Below, piece by piece: positions 51,855 to 59,966 of a stretch of DNA of 64,000 bases. The stretch covers positions 1 to 64,000 of the forward strand of contig JACKKD010000004.1 of the NCBI GenBank assembly GCA_020637675.1. Reading direction: 5' to 3'. The notes under the pieces were generated by a model. The model ran no database searches. It was not told where the DNA came from and was given only the letters and a program-made list of their open reading frames with translations. Numbering within the stretch: position 1 is the first letter of the stretch; each line of letters opens with the position of its first letter. This DNA comes from Paracoccaceae bacterium. GTDB lineage: Bacteria > Pseudomonadota > Alphaproteobacteria > Rhodobacterales > Rhodobacteraceae. The translations under genes were made by a program, and so were the position numbers.

Positions 51855-52865
51855 ATGGCGCGGAAGACGACGGCGCGGGACGTGGCGGAGGCGGCGGGAG
51901 TGTCGCCGGCGACGGTGGACCGGGTGCTGAACGGGCGCGGCGGCGTCTCGCCCGAGAAGGAGCGGCGCGTGCTCGACTGGGCGCGGAGCCTGAAGCTCGA
52001 CCGGGCGCTGTCGCTGACGGCCGCCCGGACGCTCAGGATCGCCGCATTGATCCAGCCGCCCGTCAATCCGTTCCACGCCAAGCTCGCCGAGGAGATCGCC
52101 CGCGCGGCACCCGTGCTGGAGATGTTCAACATGCAGATCCGGGTGATCCACATCGCCCCCGCCGCTCCGGCGGAGATCGCGGCGAAGATCCTCGCGGCGA
52201 TGCAGACCCATGACGCGCTGATCGTGAGCGCTGAGGAGGATGCCGGGATCGCCGCCGCATGCCGCGCCTTCGCGGGCAGGGGGCCGGTCGTGACGCTTGC
52301 CACCGACATCGCGGGCTCGGGGCGGCTGGGCTATGTCGGCCCAGACAACCGCCGCGCAGGCCGCGTCGCCGGCGACCTGATGGGCCGCTTCCTCGGGCCG
52401 GAGGGCGGCGATGTTCTGATGGTCGTCGGGATGCTGGCGATGCGCGGCCAGGCGGAGCGGGTCGAGGGCCTCGGCGCGGTCTTCGCGGAACGCTACCCCG
52501 CCTGCCGGATCGCCGGCCCGGTCGAAAGCCTGGAAGACGGCCGCCGCACCGGGACGCTGGTACGCGAGGCGCTGGTGCATCGGCGCGGGCTGCGCGGCAT
52601 CTACCTTTGCACCGTGGGCGCGCGCGAGGTCGTCGCCGCGCTCAAGGCTGCGGGCCGGCGCGACGTGGTCCTGATCGTGCACGAGTTGACGGCAGAGCGG
52701 CGCGCGCTCCTGAAGGCCGGTGCCATCGACGCGGTGATCGACCAGAACCCGGAGGCGGAGGTGCGCGGCGCTATCGACCTTCTGGCGCATGCCTTCGGCC
52801 GGCGCGACGGGCCTGCCCCGACCCATCCGCCGATGATCCAGATCCACACGATCGAGAACTCATGA
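51855..52865 (+). CDS. LacI-family transcriptional regulator 1
   Basis: The 336-residue repressor has the LacI HTH at residues 6-28 (TARDVAEAAGVSPATVDRVL) with hinge, then a periplasmic-binding-like sensor domain (IAALIQPPVNPFHAKLAEEI, TLATDIAGSGRLGYVGPDNR, AGRVAGDLMGRF). ATG 51855 follows GGGGCAGGG; the frame extends to 51804 without conserved sequence. Operator B lies next to its start and a matching site precedes the 48475 operon, so it likely controls these and iolG. The inducer is probably an inositol or its keto derivative. Confidence 0.9.
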   Translation: MARKTTARDVAEAAGVSPATVDRVLNGRGGVSPEKERRVLDWARSLKLDRALSLTAARTLRIAALIQPPVNPFHAKLAEEIARAAPVLEMFNMQIRVIHIAPAAPAEIAAKILAAMQTHDALIVSAEEDAGIAAACRAFAGRGPVVTLATDIAGSGRLGYVGPDNRRAGRVAGDLMGRFLGPEGGDVLMVVGMLAMRGQAERVEGLGAVFAERYPACRIAGPVESLEDGRRTGTLVREALVHRRGLRGIYLCTVGAREVVAALKAAGRRDVVLIVHELTAERRALLKAGAIDAVIDQNPEAEVRGAIDLLAHAFGRRDGPAPTHPPMIQIHTIENS

Positions 52866-52907
52866 CCGCAGGGCATGACGGGGATTGCAATTCTCATGCG
52901 GGATTGC

Positions 52908-52924
52908 TGATATGTTACATCATT
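52908..52924. promoter_or_regulatory. candidate operator for LacI regulator 2 (upstream copy)
   Basis: TGATATGTTACATCATT contains the half-site TTACATCATT found in the palindrome at 53972 and again as TTACATCA at 54004. It lies 20 bp upstream of the regulator start and could mediate autoregulation. Confidence 0.5.
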
Positions 52925-52943
52925 TCTTCATGAGGTGTCCGTC

Positions 52944-53972
52944 ATGGCGCGCGTCACGATTGCCGACCTGGCCCGCGAAGCCGGCGTGAGTCTCGCCACC
53001 GTGGACCGCGTCCTGAACGGGCGGCTGAAGGTGCGCGAGGAAACTGCGCTGAAGGTTCACGAGGCGGCGCAGAGGATCGGCTACCACGGCGCAAACGCGA
53101 TCCGCAGCCGGATCCTCGCAGACCTGCCGGAACTGCATGTGGGCGTGATCCTGCAGAAGGAGCGGCACGCCTTCTACCGCGACTTCGCGCGCCAGATCGA
53201 GTCGCGGGTAGCCCGGGTGACCTCGTACCGGATGCGCGCGACGATCCGCTTTGCCGAGACCACTCTGCCCGGCGAACTGGCGGACCTCCTGCGGTCGATG
53301 TCGGGCAAGGTGCAGGCCGTCGCGGCCTCGGGGCTTGACCACCACGAGGTCACGGCCGCGGTGGCCGACCTGAAGGCGCGCGGCATCCCGACCTTCTCGC
53401 TGCTGTCCGACTTCGCCCAGGGCGTTCGGGAAAGTTACATCGGGGTCAACAACTTGAAGGTAGGCCGGTCGGTTGGCTGGCTGATGTCCAAGATCGCGCT
53501 GCGGCCGGGGAAGATCGGCATCTTCATCGGCGGGCACAGGTTCCACGGCCATGAGCTGCGCGAAACCGGGGTGCGCAGCTCGCTCAGGGAATATGCGCCG
53601 GACTTCGAGCTTCTGAACCCCATGATCAACCTCGAGGCGCGCCAGATCACCTATGAGGCGACGCTGGAGATGCTTGCAAAACACCGCGACCTCGTCGGCC
53701 TCTATTGCGCCGGCGGCGGAATGGAGGGCGCCATCACCGCTCTAAGGGAATCGGGCCGCGCCAGCGACGTCGTCCTGGTCGTGAACGAACTCACGGACGA
53801 GACGCGGCTCGCCTTGCAGGACCGGACCGTGTCCATCGTGATCAGCACGCCCCTGCCCGCAGTCTGCGAGGAGCTTGCCACGCTGATTCTCCATACCGTC
53901 GCGAACGGAATGGCCGAAACCCCCGGCCAGCGGTTCCTGCCGTTCCAGATCTGGACGCCGGAATCGTTGTGA
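52944..53972 (+). CDS. LacI-family transcriptional regulator 2
   Basis: The 342-residue regulator has the HTH VTIADLAREAGVSLATVDRV then LNGRLKVREETALKV. The sensor domain contains IGVNNLKVGRSVGWLMSKIA, IGIFIGGHRFHGHELRETG and LYCAGGGMEG. ATG 52944 is placed behind GAGG; GTG 52935 is the alternative. It precedes the ABC importer genes, with a palindromic operator directly after its stop, so it most likely controls the importer and the catabolic genes behind it. Confidence 0.9.
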   Translation: MARVTIADLAREAGVSLATVDRVLNGRLKVREETALKVHEAAQRIGYHGANAIRSRILADLPELHVGVILQKERHAFYRDFARQIESRVARVTSYRMRATIRFAETTLPGELADLLRSMSGKVQAVAASGLDHHEVTAAVADLKARGIPTFSLLSDFAQGVRESYIGVNNLKVGRSVGWLMSKIALRPGKIGIFIGGHRFHGHELRETGVRSSLREYAPDFELLNPMINLEARQITYEATLEMLAKHRDLVGLYCAGGGMEGAITALRESGRASDVVLVVNELTDETRLALQDRTVSIVISTPLPAVCEELATLILHTVANGMAETPGQRFLPFQIWTPESL

Positions 53973-53991
53973 ATGATGTCGTTACATCATT
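53972..53991. promoter_or_regulatory. perfect 8-4-8 palindrome, candidate operator of LacI regulator 2
   Basis: AATGATGTCGTTACATCATT has perfect 8-bp arms. Its first base is the last base of the regulator's stop codon. A further half-site TTACATCA is at 54004-54011. Together they sit in the promoter region of the importer operon. Confidence 0.65.
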
Positions 53992-54223
53992 ATTGGCTTC
54001 ATTTTACATCAGCAATGACGAGAATCCGCCAACATCGCCGTTGACCGATGGTGGCGCTATCGGGAATCCTCATCGCCGTGGCCGTGAGGAGTGAGGCGGC
54101 CGAGGGAGGTTCCGGAGTTTGCAGCGCATGGACCGCGTTTCGCGGCAACGTTTCGCATGCCCTGCAGATCTGCGGCCCCATCGTGACAATGGCCCGCAAC
54201 GGGCCGTCTGTGGAGGAGCTACG

Positions 54224-55165
54224 ATGAAGAAATTCCTGATCTCGACCGCGGTTCTCGCGTCCCTGGCCGGGGCGGCCTCGGCCGAGACGGTCGGCGTGTC
54301 GATGGCACTGTTCGACGACAACTTCCTGACCGTGCTGAGGAACGGCATCCAGAGTTATGCCGACGAGCAGGGCCACAGCGTCCAGATCGAGGATGCGCAG
54401 AACGACGTGGCCAAGCAGCTCGACCAGATCAACAACTTCATCGCCTCGGGCGTTGACGCGATCATCGTCAACCCGGTCGACACTTCGGCGACGCAAGCGA
54501 TGACCGATGCGGCCGCTGCGGCGGGCGTTCCGCTCGTCTACGTCAATCGCCAGCCCGTCAACCTCGACACGCTGCCGGACAATCAGGCCTTCGTCGCCTC
54601 GAACGAGGTCGATTCCGGCACGCTCGAGACCATCGAGGTCTGCCGTCTTCTGGCCGAGATGGGCAAGACCGAGGCCAATGCCTATGTCATCATGGGCGAG
54701 CTGTCGAACCAGGCCGCCGTGCAGCGGACGCAGGACATCCACGACGTGATCGACGGCGGCAAATGCGCCGTCAAGCTCAACATCCTCGACAAGCAGACGT
54801 CGAACTGGCGGCGCGATGAGGCGCAGAACCTCATGACCAACTGGCTGTCCACCGGCACGGCCTTCGACGCGGTGATCGCCAACAATGACGAAAGCGCGAT
54901 TGGCGCGATCCAGGCGATGAAGGCGGCGGGCATCGACATGGCCTCGGTCATCGTCGGCGGCGTCGATGCGACGCAGGACGCGCTTGTCGCGATGCAGGCG
55001 GGCGACCTCGACGTGACGGTGTTCCAGAACGCAGCCGCCCAGGGCTCGGGTTCGCTCGACGCCGCCGTCAAGCTCGCCAAGGGCGAAGCCGTCGACCAGG
55101 CCGTCTGGGTGCCCTTCGAACTCGTCACGCCCGCGAACATCAACGACTATCTCCAGAAGAACTGA
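54224..55165 (+). CDS. Sugar/inositol ABC transporter periplasmic binding protein
   Basis: The 313-residue type I periplasmic binding protein has a signal peptide of about 20 residues (SLAGAASA-E). Ribose/inositol-binding landmarks are VGVSMALFDDNFLTVLRNGI, DVAKQLDQINNFIASGVDAI, VNPVDTSA, VYVNRQP and VIANNDESAIGAIQAMKAAG. ATG 54224 follows GGAGGAG. The substrate is inferred as myo-inositol or a related polyol from the locus. The pair of hairpins after its stop probably keeps it in excess over the permease. Confidence 0.9.
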   Translation: MKKFLISTAVLASLAGAASAETVGVSMALFDDNFLTVLRNGIQSYADEQGHSVQIEDAQNDVAKQLDQINNFIASGVDAIIVNPVDTSATQAMTDAAAAAGVPLVYVNRQPVNLDTLPDNQAFVASNEVDSGTLETIEVCRLLAEMGKTEANAYVIMGELSNQAAVQRTQDIHDVIDGGKCAVKLNILDKQTSNWRRDEAQNLMTNWLSTGTAFDAVIANNDESAIGAIQAMKAAGIDMASVIVGGVDATQDALVAMQAGDLDVTVFQNAAAQGSGSLDAAVKLAKGEAVDQAVWVPFELVTPANINDYLQKN

Positions 55166-55208
55166 TCCGTCCGCGGATCACGTCGGGGCGGCGCGCTGCC
55201 GCCGCCCC
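55163..55208 (+). terminator. two hairpins between binding-protein and permease genes
   Basis: TGATCC/GGATCA (55163-55180) includes the stop codon, and GGGGCGGC/GCCGCCCC (55185-55208) follows with an 8-base loop. There is no U tract. Such intercistronic stems often stabilise the upstream binding-protein message or attenuate downstream expression. Confidence 0.55.
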
Positions 55209-55276
55209 GCCGGCCCTTCGGGAAACGTGCGACGCACATTCTCCGCGACATTGGCCGACATCGAAAGGTGACACGC

Positions 55277-56350
55277 ATGGCACATACGACGCACGGTATC
55301 GGGGGGCTGACCTACGATCCGGCCAAGAAGGCACGCCCGCCCGAACTGAACGTCTTCGTCGCGCTCGTCCTGATCGTGGTCGCGTTCGAGGCGATCGGAC
55401 GGCTGTTCCTCGGCGAGAGTTTCCTCTTCAACACCCGCGACAACGTTGACGCCATCTTCAACTGGCCGCGGCTCAACATCATCATCCTGCAGGTCTCGAT
55501 CGTCGGCATCATCGCGGTCGGCGTGACACAGGTCATCCTTACCGGCGGAATCGACCTCTCCTCGGGTTCGGTCGTGGGCGCCACCGCGATGATCGCCATG
55601 AGCTTCGCGCAGACGGCGCTCGTCAATGGCAACCCCAACCCTAAGGCGATCTTCGGCGACTGGGCGATGGACCTGCCGGTGATCGTGCCGGTGCTCGTCG
55701 GCCTCGGCTGCGGCCTCGCGGCGGGGCTCGTCAATGGCGTCTTTATCGCCTACACGCGCATCCCGCCCTTCATCGCCACGCTCGGCATGATGGTCTTTGC
55801 CCGCGGCCTTTCCCGCTGGTGGTCGAACGGCAACCCGATCTCCTTCCCGACCGAAGGCTATGCCGCGATCGGCAAGGGGATGATGCCGGTTCTCATCTTC
55901 GTCCTCCTCGCGGTCCTCTTCCACCTCATCCTGACCTACACGGTCTATGGCAAGCACACCTATGCCATCGGCTCGAACGAGGACGCGGCACGGATGTCGG
56001 GGATCAAGGTCAACCGCCACAAGGTGCTGGTCTATTCGATCGCCGGCATGCTCGCCGCCATCGCCGCGGTCGTGCTGAGCTCGAAGAACCTGACCGCGCA
56101 GGCCGGCATGGGTGTCATGTACGAACTCGACGCCATCGCGATGGCGGTGATCGGGGGCATCTCGCTGAAGGGCGGGCGCGGCTCGATCCTCGGCACGGTG
56201 CTCGGCGCCCTGATCTTCGGGGTCATCATCTCCGGCTTCACCTTCGTCAAGCTCGACGCCTACTACCAGGAGATGGTGAAGGGCGTGATCATCGTCGGTG
56301 CCGTGGTGCTCGACCAGTGGCGGCAGCGCCGCTCTTCGGAACGGACGTAG
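55277..56350 (+). CDS. Sugar/inositol ABC transporter permease (FrcC/RbsC type)
   Basis: The 357-residue permease has about ten membrane helices of the BPD_transp_2 family. Landmarks are ILTGGIDLSSGSVVGATAMI, TRIPPFIATLGMMVFARGLS, TYAIGSNEDAARMSGIKVNR and VIGGISLKGGRGSILGTVLG. ATG 55277 is preceded by AAAGG; GTG 55268 is the other in-frame codon. It is 10 bp upstream of the ATPase gene. Confidence 0.92.
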   Translation: MAHTTHGIGGLTYDPAKKARPPELNVFVALVLIVVAFEAIGRLFLGESFLFNTRDNVDAIFNWPRLNIIILQVSIVGIIAVGVTQVILTGGIDLSSGSVVGATAMIAMSFAQTALVNGNPNPKAIFGDWAMDLPVIVPVLVGLGCGLAAGLVNGVFIAYTRIPPFIATLGMMVFARGLSRWWSNGNPISFPTEGYAAIGKGMMPVLIFVLLAVLFHLILTYTVYGKHTYAIGSNEDAARMSGIKVNRHKVLVYSIAGMLAAIAAVVLSSKNLTAQAGMGVMYELDAIAMAVIGGISLKGGRGSILGTVLGALIFGVIISGFTFVKLDAYYQEMVKGVIIVGAVVLDQWRQRRSSERT

Positions 56351-56360
56351 GGAGGCCGGC

Positions 56361-57155
56361 ATGAGCGAACTGAGGCTGCACGACATGGGCGACATCGTTC
56401 TCGAGACGCGGGACCTGACCAAGCACTACGGCGGGGTCCACGCGCTGGAAGGCGCCAACTTCATCCTGCGCAAGGGCGAGCATGTGGCGATCATGGGCGA
56501 TAACGGGGCGGGCAAGTCCACCTTCGTGCGCCAGATCACCGCAGTCGAACAGCGCACCCGGGGCGAGGTGGTCTTCGACGGCCGCGCGGTGCATTTCGCG
56601 GGCCCCCTGGAGGCGCGGGAGGCGGGGATCGAGACCGTGTTCCAGAACCTCGCGCTGGCCGACGATCTCGACGTGCCATCGAACCTCTTCCTCGGGCGTG
56701 AGAAGGTGCTCTTCAATCTCGGGCCTTTCTCGATCCTCGACCGCAAGGCGATGCGCGAGGCGACGATGCGAGGGCTGGAGAAGACCGGGGTGAAGATACC
56801 GAACATCCTCAACACGATCCGCAACATGTCGGGCGGGCAGCGGCAATGCGTGGCGATCGCCCGCACCGCGGCCTTCCATTCCAAGCTGACGATCATGGAC
56901 GAACCCACCGCGGCGCTTGGCGTGCAGGAGACGGCGCAGGTGGAAAACATCATCCGGACGCTGAAGAAGCAGGGCGAACCCCTGATCCTCATCAGCCACA
57001 ACATGCGGCAGGTCTTCGACCTGATGGACCGGATCGTCGTGTTCCGGCGCGGCCGCATCTGCGCCAACCTCAACGTCGCCGAGACCAACCCCGAAGACGT
57101 CGTGGCCTACATCACCGGCGCGAAGACCGGCGCCGAATACGCCGACGTGGCCTGA
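56361..57155 (+). CDS. Sugar/inositol ABC transporter ATP-binding protein (single domain, FrcA type)
   Basis: The 264-residue ATPase has Walker A GDNGAGKST, the Q-loop segment ETVFQNLALADDLDVPSNLF (typical of FrcA), signature MSGGQRQCVAIAR and Walker B LTIMDEPTAALG. RbsA-type systems carry two fused domains; this one has one, as in FrcBCA of rhizobia, and must dimerise. ATG 56361 follows GGGAGG. Confidence 0.93.
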   Translation: MSELRLHDMGDIVLETRDLTKHYGGVHALEGANFILRKGEHVAIMGDNGAGKSTFVRQITAVEQRTRGEVVFDGRAVHFAGPLEAREAGIETVFQNLALADDLDVPSNLFLGREKVLFNLGPFSILDRKAMREATMRGLEKTGVKIPNILNTIRNMSGGQRQCVAIARTAAFHSKLTIMDEPTAALGVQETAQVENIIRTLKKQGEPLILISHNMRQVFDLMDRIVVFRRGRICANLNVAETNPEDVVAYITGAKTGAEYADVA

Positions 57156-57175
57156 GCTTCCGAAAGGACCGACCC

Positions 57176-58075
57176 ATGAAGATCGCGCTTGATCCCTTCA
57201 TGCACCGCCACCTGAGCCTTGACGAACTTCCCTTCAAGGTGAAGGAGCTTGGCTACGACTGGATCGAACTCAGCCCCCGGGGCGATTTCCTCGAATGGTT
57301 CAAGGCGCCGCGGGTCTTCCCGGACCGGGTGAAGAGCTTCAGGAAGGCGCTGAAGAAGGCCGGTGTCGGCATCGCCTCGCTCCTGCCGATGTACCGCTGG
57401 GCCTCGAACGACGAGGCTGAGCGGCAGGCCGCCGTCCGCCACTGGAAGCGCGCCATCGAGATCGCGGTGGAGATGGGCGTTGACACCATGAACTCCGAGT
57501 TCGGCCGGGGTCCGCACCCGGACAAGGGGTCCTGCTACTGCTGCCACACCGGCAGCATGATCGAGACCTGCGAGGACGCCTGGTGGCGGTCGATGGAGGA
57601 GCTTGTCCCGATCCTCGAGCGCGAGGGCATCAACCTGCACATCGAGCCCCACCCCGAGGACTGGTGCGAGACGATCCAGCCGGCGCTCGACATCATCCGC
57701 ACGGTGAACTCGAAGCGGGTGCGGTTCCTCTACTGCGCGCCGCATACCTTCTATTTCGGCGACGACACCAAGGCGATGCTGCGCGCGGCGGCGGATGTGC
57801 TCGCCCATGTCCATGTGGGCGACACCTTCAACCACAAGGCCAGTTCCGGCCTGCGCTACATCCTGAACCCGCCGGGGACGCAAGCGCGCGTGCACCAGCA
57901 CCTGAACATCGGCCAGGGCGAGGTGCCCTGGGACGACTTTTTCGGCACGCTCGCCGAGATCGGCTTCGACGGCATCATGACCGCCTGCGTCTTCGCCTGG
58001 GAAGACAAGGCCGACGCCTCGGGCCGCTTCATGCGCGCCGAAATGCAGCGCTACATCGACACGTATTGGAAGTAA
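57176..58075 (+). CDS. Sugar phosphate isomerase/epimerase-like TIM-barrel protein
   Basis: The 299-residue protein of the xylose-isomerase-like superfamily starts MKIALDPFMHRHLSLDELPF. Likely metal ligands lie in MNSEFGRGPHPDKG, INLHIEPHPEDWCE, AHVHVGDTFNHKAS and ACVFAWEDK. It has an unusual Cys/His cluster GSCYCCHTGSM near residue 120. It sits between the importer and a MocA-type dehydrogenase (10 bp gap), so it probably acts on an oxidised inositol or sugar. The exact reaction is unknown. Confidence 0.87.
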   Translation: MKIALDPFMHRHLSLDELPFKVKELGYDWIELSPRGDFLEWFKAPRVFPDRVKSFRKALKKAGVGIASLLPMYRWASNDEAERQAAVRHWKRAIEIAVEMGVDTMNSEFGRGPHPDKGSCYCCHTGSMIETCEDAWWRSMEELVPILEREGINLHIEPHPEDWCETIQPALDIIRTVNSKRVRFLYCAPHTFYFGDDTKAMLRAAADVLAHVHVGDTFNHKASSGLRYILNPPGTQARVHQHLNIGQGEVPWDDFFGTLAEIGFDGIMTACVFAWEDKADASGRFMRAEMQRYIDTYWK

Positions 58076-58085
58076 GGGTCGGAAA

Positions 58086-59096
58086 ATGACTTTGAGAATT
58101 GGGGTGATCGGCACCGGCGCCATCGGCCGGGACCACGCGCGGCGCATCCAGCAGGTGCTTTCGGGCGGCGAGATCGTGGCGCTTTCGGACGTGAACCGCG
58201 CCTCGGCCGAGGCCGTGCGCGCGGACATCGCGCCGAACGCCGAGGTCTTCGCCACGGGCGAGGAACTCGTCGACTCGCCAAAGGTTGATGCGGTGCTCGT
58301 CACCTCCTGGGGCACGACGCACGAGCAATATGTGCTGGCGGCCATCGCGGCGGGAAAGCCGTGCTTCTGCGAGAAGCCCCTGGCGACGACCGCCGAAGGC
58401 GCCAGGCGCATCGTCGATGCCGAGGTCGCCCGCGGCAAGCGACTGGTGCAGGTCGGCTTCATGCGCCGCTACGACGCCGGCTATGTCGCGCTTAAGGACG
58501 CGGTGCGGACCCATACCGGCGCGCCGATCATGGTCCATGCCGCGCACCGCAACCCCGCGGTGCCGGAGCAATACATCACGCCGATGGCGATCCACGACAC
58601 GCTGATCCACGAGATCGACGTGTTCCGCTGGCTTCTGGACGACGACTACGTCTCGGCGCGGGTGATCTTCCCGCGCAAGGCGGCGCGGTCGCACGGGAAG
58701 CTTCGCGACCCGCAGATCGTGGTGCTGGAAACCGCCCGGGGCGTGGTGATCGACGTCGAGATCTTCGTCAACTGCCACTATGGCTACGACATCCAGTGCG
58801 AGGTGGTGGGCGAGGACGGCATTGCCCGGCTGCCCGAGCCGATGGCAATCCAGATGCGGCTCGACGCCAAGCTGCAGAACGCCATCCTGACCGACTGGAA
58901 GGACCGCTTCGTCGCTTCCTACGATGTAGAGCTTCAGGATTTCCTGAAGGCCGCCAAACTTGGCACTGCCTCGGGACCGACGTCCTGGGACGGGTACATG
59001 GCCGCCGTCACCTCCGACGCCTGTGTGCAGGCGCAGGAGAGGGATGGCGAGGCCGTCGCCATCCGTACCCCCGCGCGCCCCGCGCTATATGCCTGA
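58086..59096 (+). CDS. Gfo/Idh/MocA-family inositol-type dehydrogenase
   Basis: The 336-residue NAD(P)-dependent enzyme has GTGAIGRDHARR (9-20), EKP (96-98), GFMRRYDAGY (124-133) and AIHDTLIHEIDVFRWL with D171 and H175. It is a different subgroup from iolG at 50587; both keep the Lys-Asp-His catalytic set. It could oxidise an inositol stereoisomer or interconvert an inosose. It lies 10 bp after one TIM-barrel gene and 9 bp before another. Confidence 0.9.
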   Translation: MTLRIGVIGTGAIGRDHARRIQQVLSGGEIVALSDVNRASAEAVRADIAPNAEVFATGEELVDSPKVDAVLVTSWGTTHEQYVLAAIAAGKPCFCEKPLATTAEGARRIVDAEVARGKRLVQVGFMRRYDAGYVALKDAVRTHTGAPIMVHAAHRNPAVPEQYITPMAIHDTLIHEIDVFRWLLDDDYVSARVIFPRKAARSHGKLRDPQIVVLETARGVVIDVEIFVNCHYGYDIQCEVVGEDGIARLPEPMAIQMRLDAKLQNAILTDWKDRFVASYDVELQDFLKAAKLGTASGPTSWDGYMAAVTSDACVQAQERDGEAVAIRTPARPALYA

Positions 59097-59105
59097 GGTG
59101 ATCCG

Positions 59106-59891
59106 ATGCGCTTTGCCATGAACCATATCGCAGCGCCGAAACTCGCGCTGCCCGACTTCTTCGCCATGGCACGCCGGCTTGGCGCGACCGAGGTGGAGAT
59201 CCGCAACGATCTGCCAGATGTCCTGGGCAGCTGGAAGCCCGCCGACGTGAAGGCGGCGGCCGAGGCGGCCGGCGTCACGATCCTGTCGATCAACGCGCTC
59301 TACCCCTTCAACGTCTGGAAGGGCGACCTGCCGGCGCGGGCCGAGAAGATGGCCGACTACGCCGCCGCCTGCGGTGCCCGGGCGCTGGTGATGTGCCCGC
59401 TCAACGACGGCACGCCCGTTGGCCATTCGGCGGTCGTGGCGGCGCTCGAGGCCATGGCGCCGATCCTGCGCGACCGGGGCGTGATGGGGCTTGTGGAGCC
59501 CCTGGGCTTTCCCGTCTCGTCGCTCAGGACCAAGCGCGAGGCAATCGCCGCAATCGAAGAGGCGGCGGGCTGGGACGTCTACCGGCTTCTTCACGACACC
59601 TTCCATCACCACCTTGCGGGCGAGACGGAGTTCTACCCGCGCCGCACGGCGCTCGTGCACATCTCGGGGGTGACCGATCCGGCGATCGCCGTGAAGGACA
59701 TGCTCGACGCGCACCGGGTGCTCGTCGATGCCAGTGATCGTCTGGAGAACATCGCGCAAATCAGGGCGCTTCTCGCGGCAGGCTACGAGGGCCCCATCAG
59801 CTTCGAGCCCTTCGCGGCCGAGGTCCACGACTTGCCTGACCCCGAGGCGGCGCTGCGCGAGAGTATCGGCTTCGTGAGGGGCGCGGTCTGA
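59106..59891 (+). CDS. IolI-like TIM-barrel isomerase
   Basis: The 261-residue protein has MRFAMNHIAAPKLALPDFFA, the IolI-type segments EVEIRNDLPDV, LSINALYPFNVW, MGLVEPLGFPVSSLRTKREA, YRLLHDTFHHHLAGE and PISFEPFAAEVHDL. These position Glu, Asp/His and Glu as metal ligands. IolI isomerises 2-keto-myo-inositol to 1-keto-D-chiro-inositol, so this gene may widen substrate range; the assignment is by similarity of pattern. It overlaps no neighbour and is 75 bp upstream of iolC. Confidence 0.8.
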   Translation: MRFAMNHIAAPKLALPDFFAMARRLGATEVEIRNDLPDVLGSWKPADVKAAAEAAGVTILSINALYPFNVWKGDLPARAEKMADYAAACGARALVMCPLNDGTPVGHSAVVAALEAMAPILRDRGVMGLVEPLGFPVSSLRTKREAIAAIEEAAGWDVYRLLHDTFHHHLAGETEFYPRRTALVHISGVTDPAIAVKDMLDAHRVLVDASDRLENIAQIRALLAAGYEGPISFEPFAAEVHDLPDPEAALRESIGFVRGAV

Positions 59892-59966
59892 GCCATCCGG
59901 GCGGGGGCGGCGGTGTCTCCCCGGCGCCCCCACCGAGGTATTTGGGGCAAGATGAAGGAAGCGGGA

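Noticed and set aside
51588..52847. 419-codon minus-strand frame opposite LacI regulator 1
   Set aside because: Only the last ~65 codons resemble a protein family (reported as a remnant). The rest is antisense to the lacI-type gene and Arg/His-rich.
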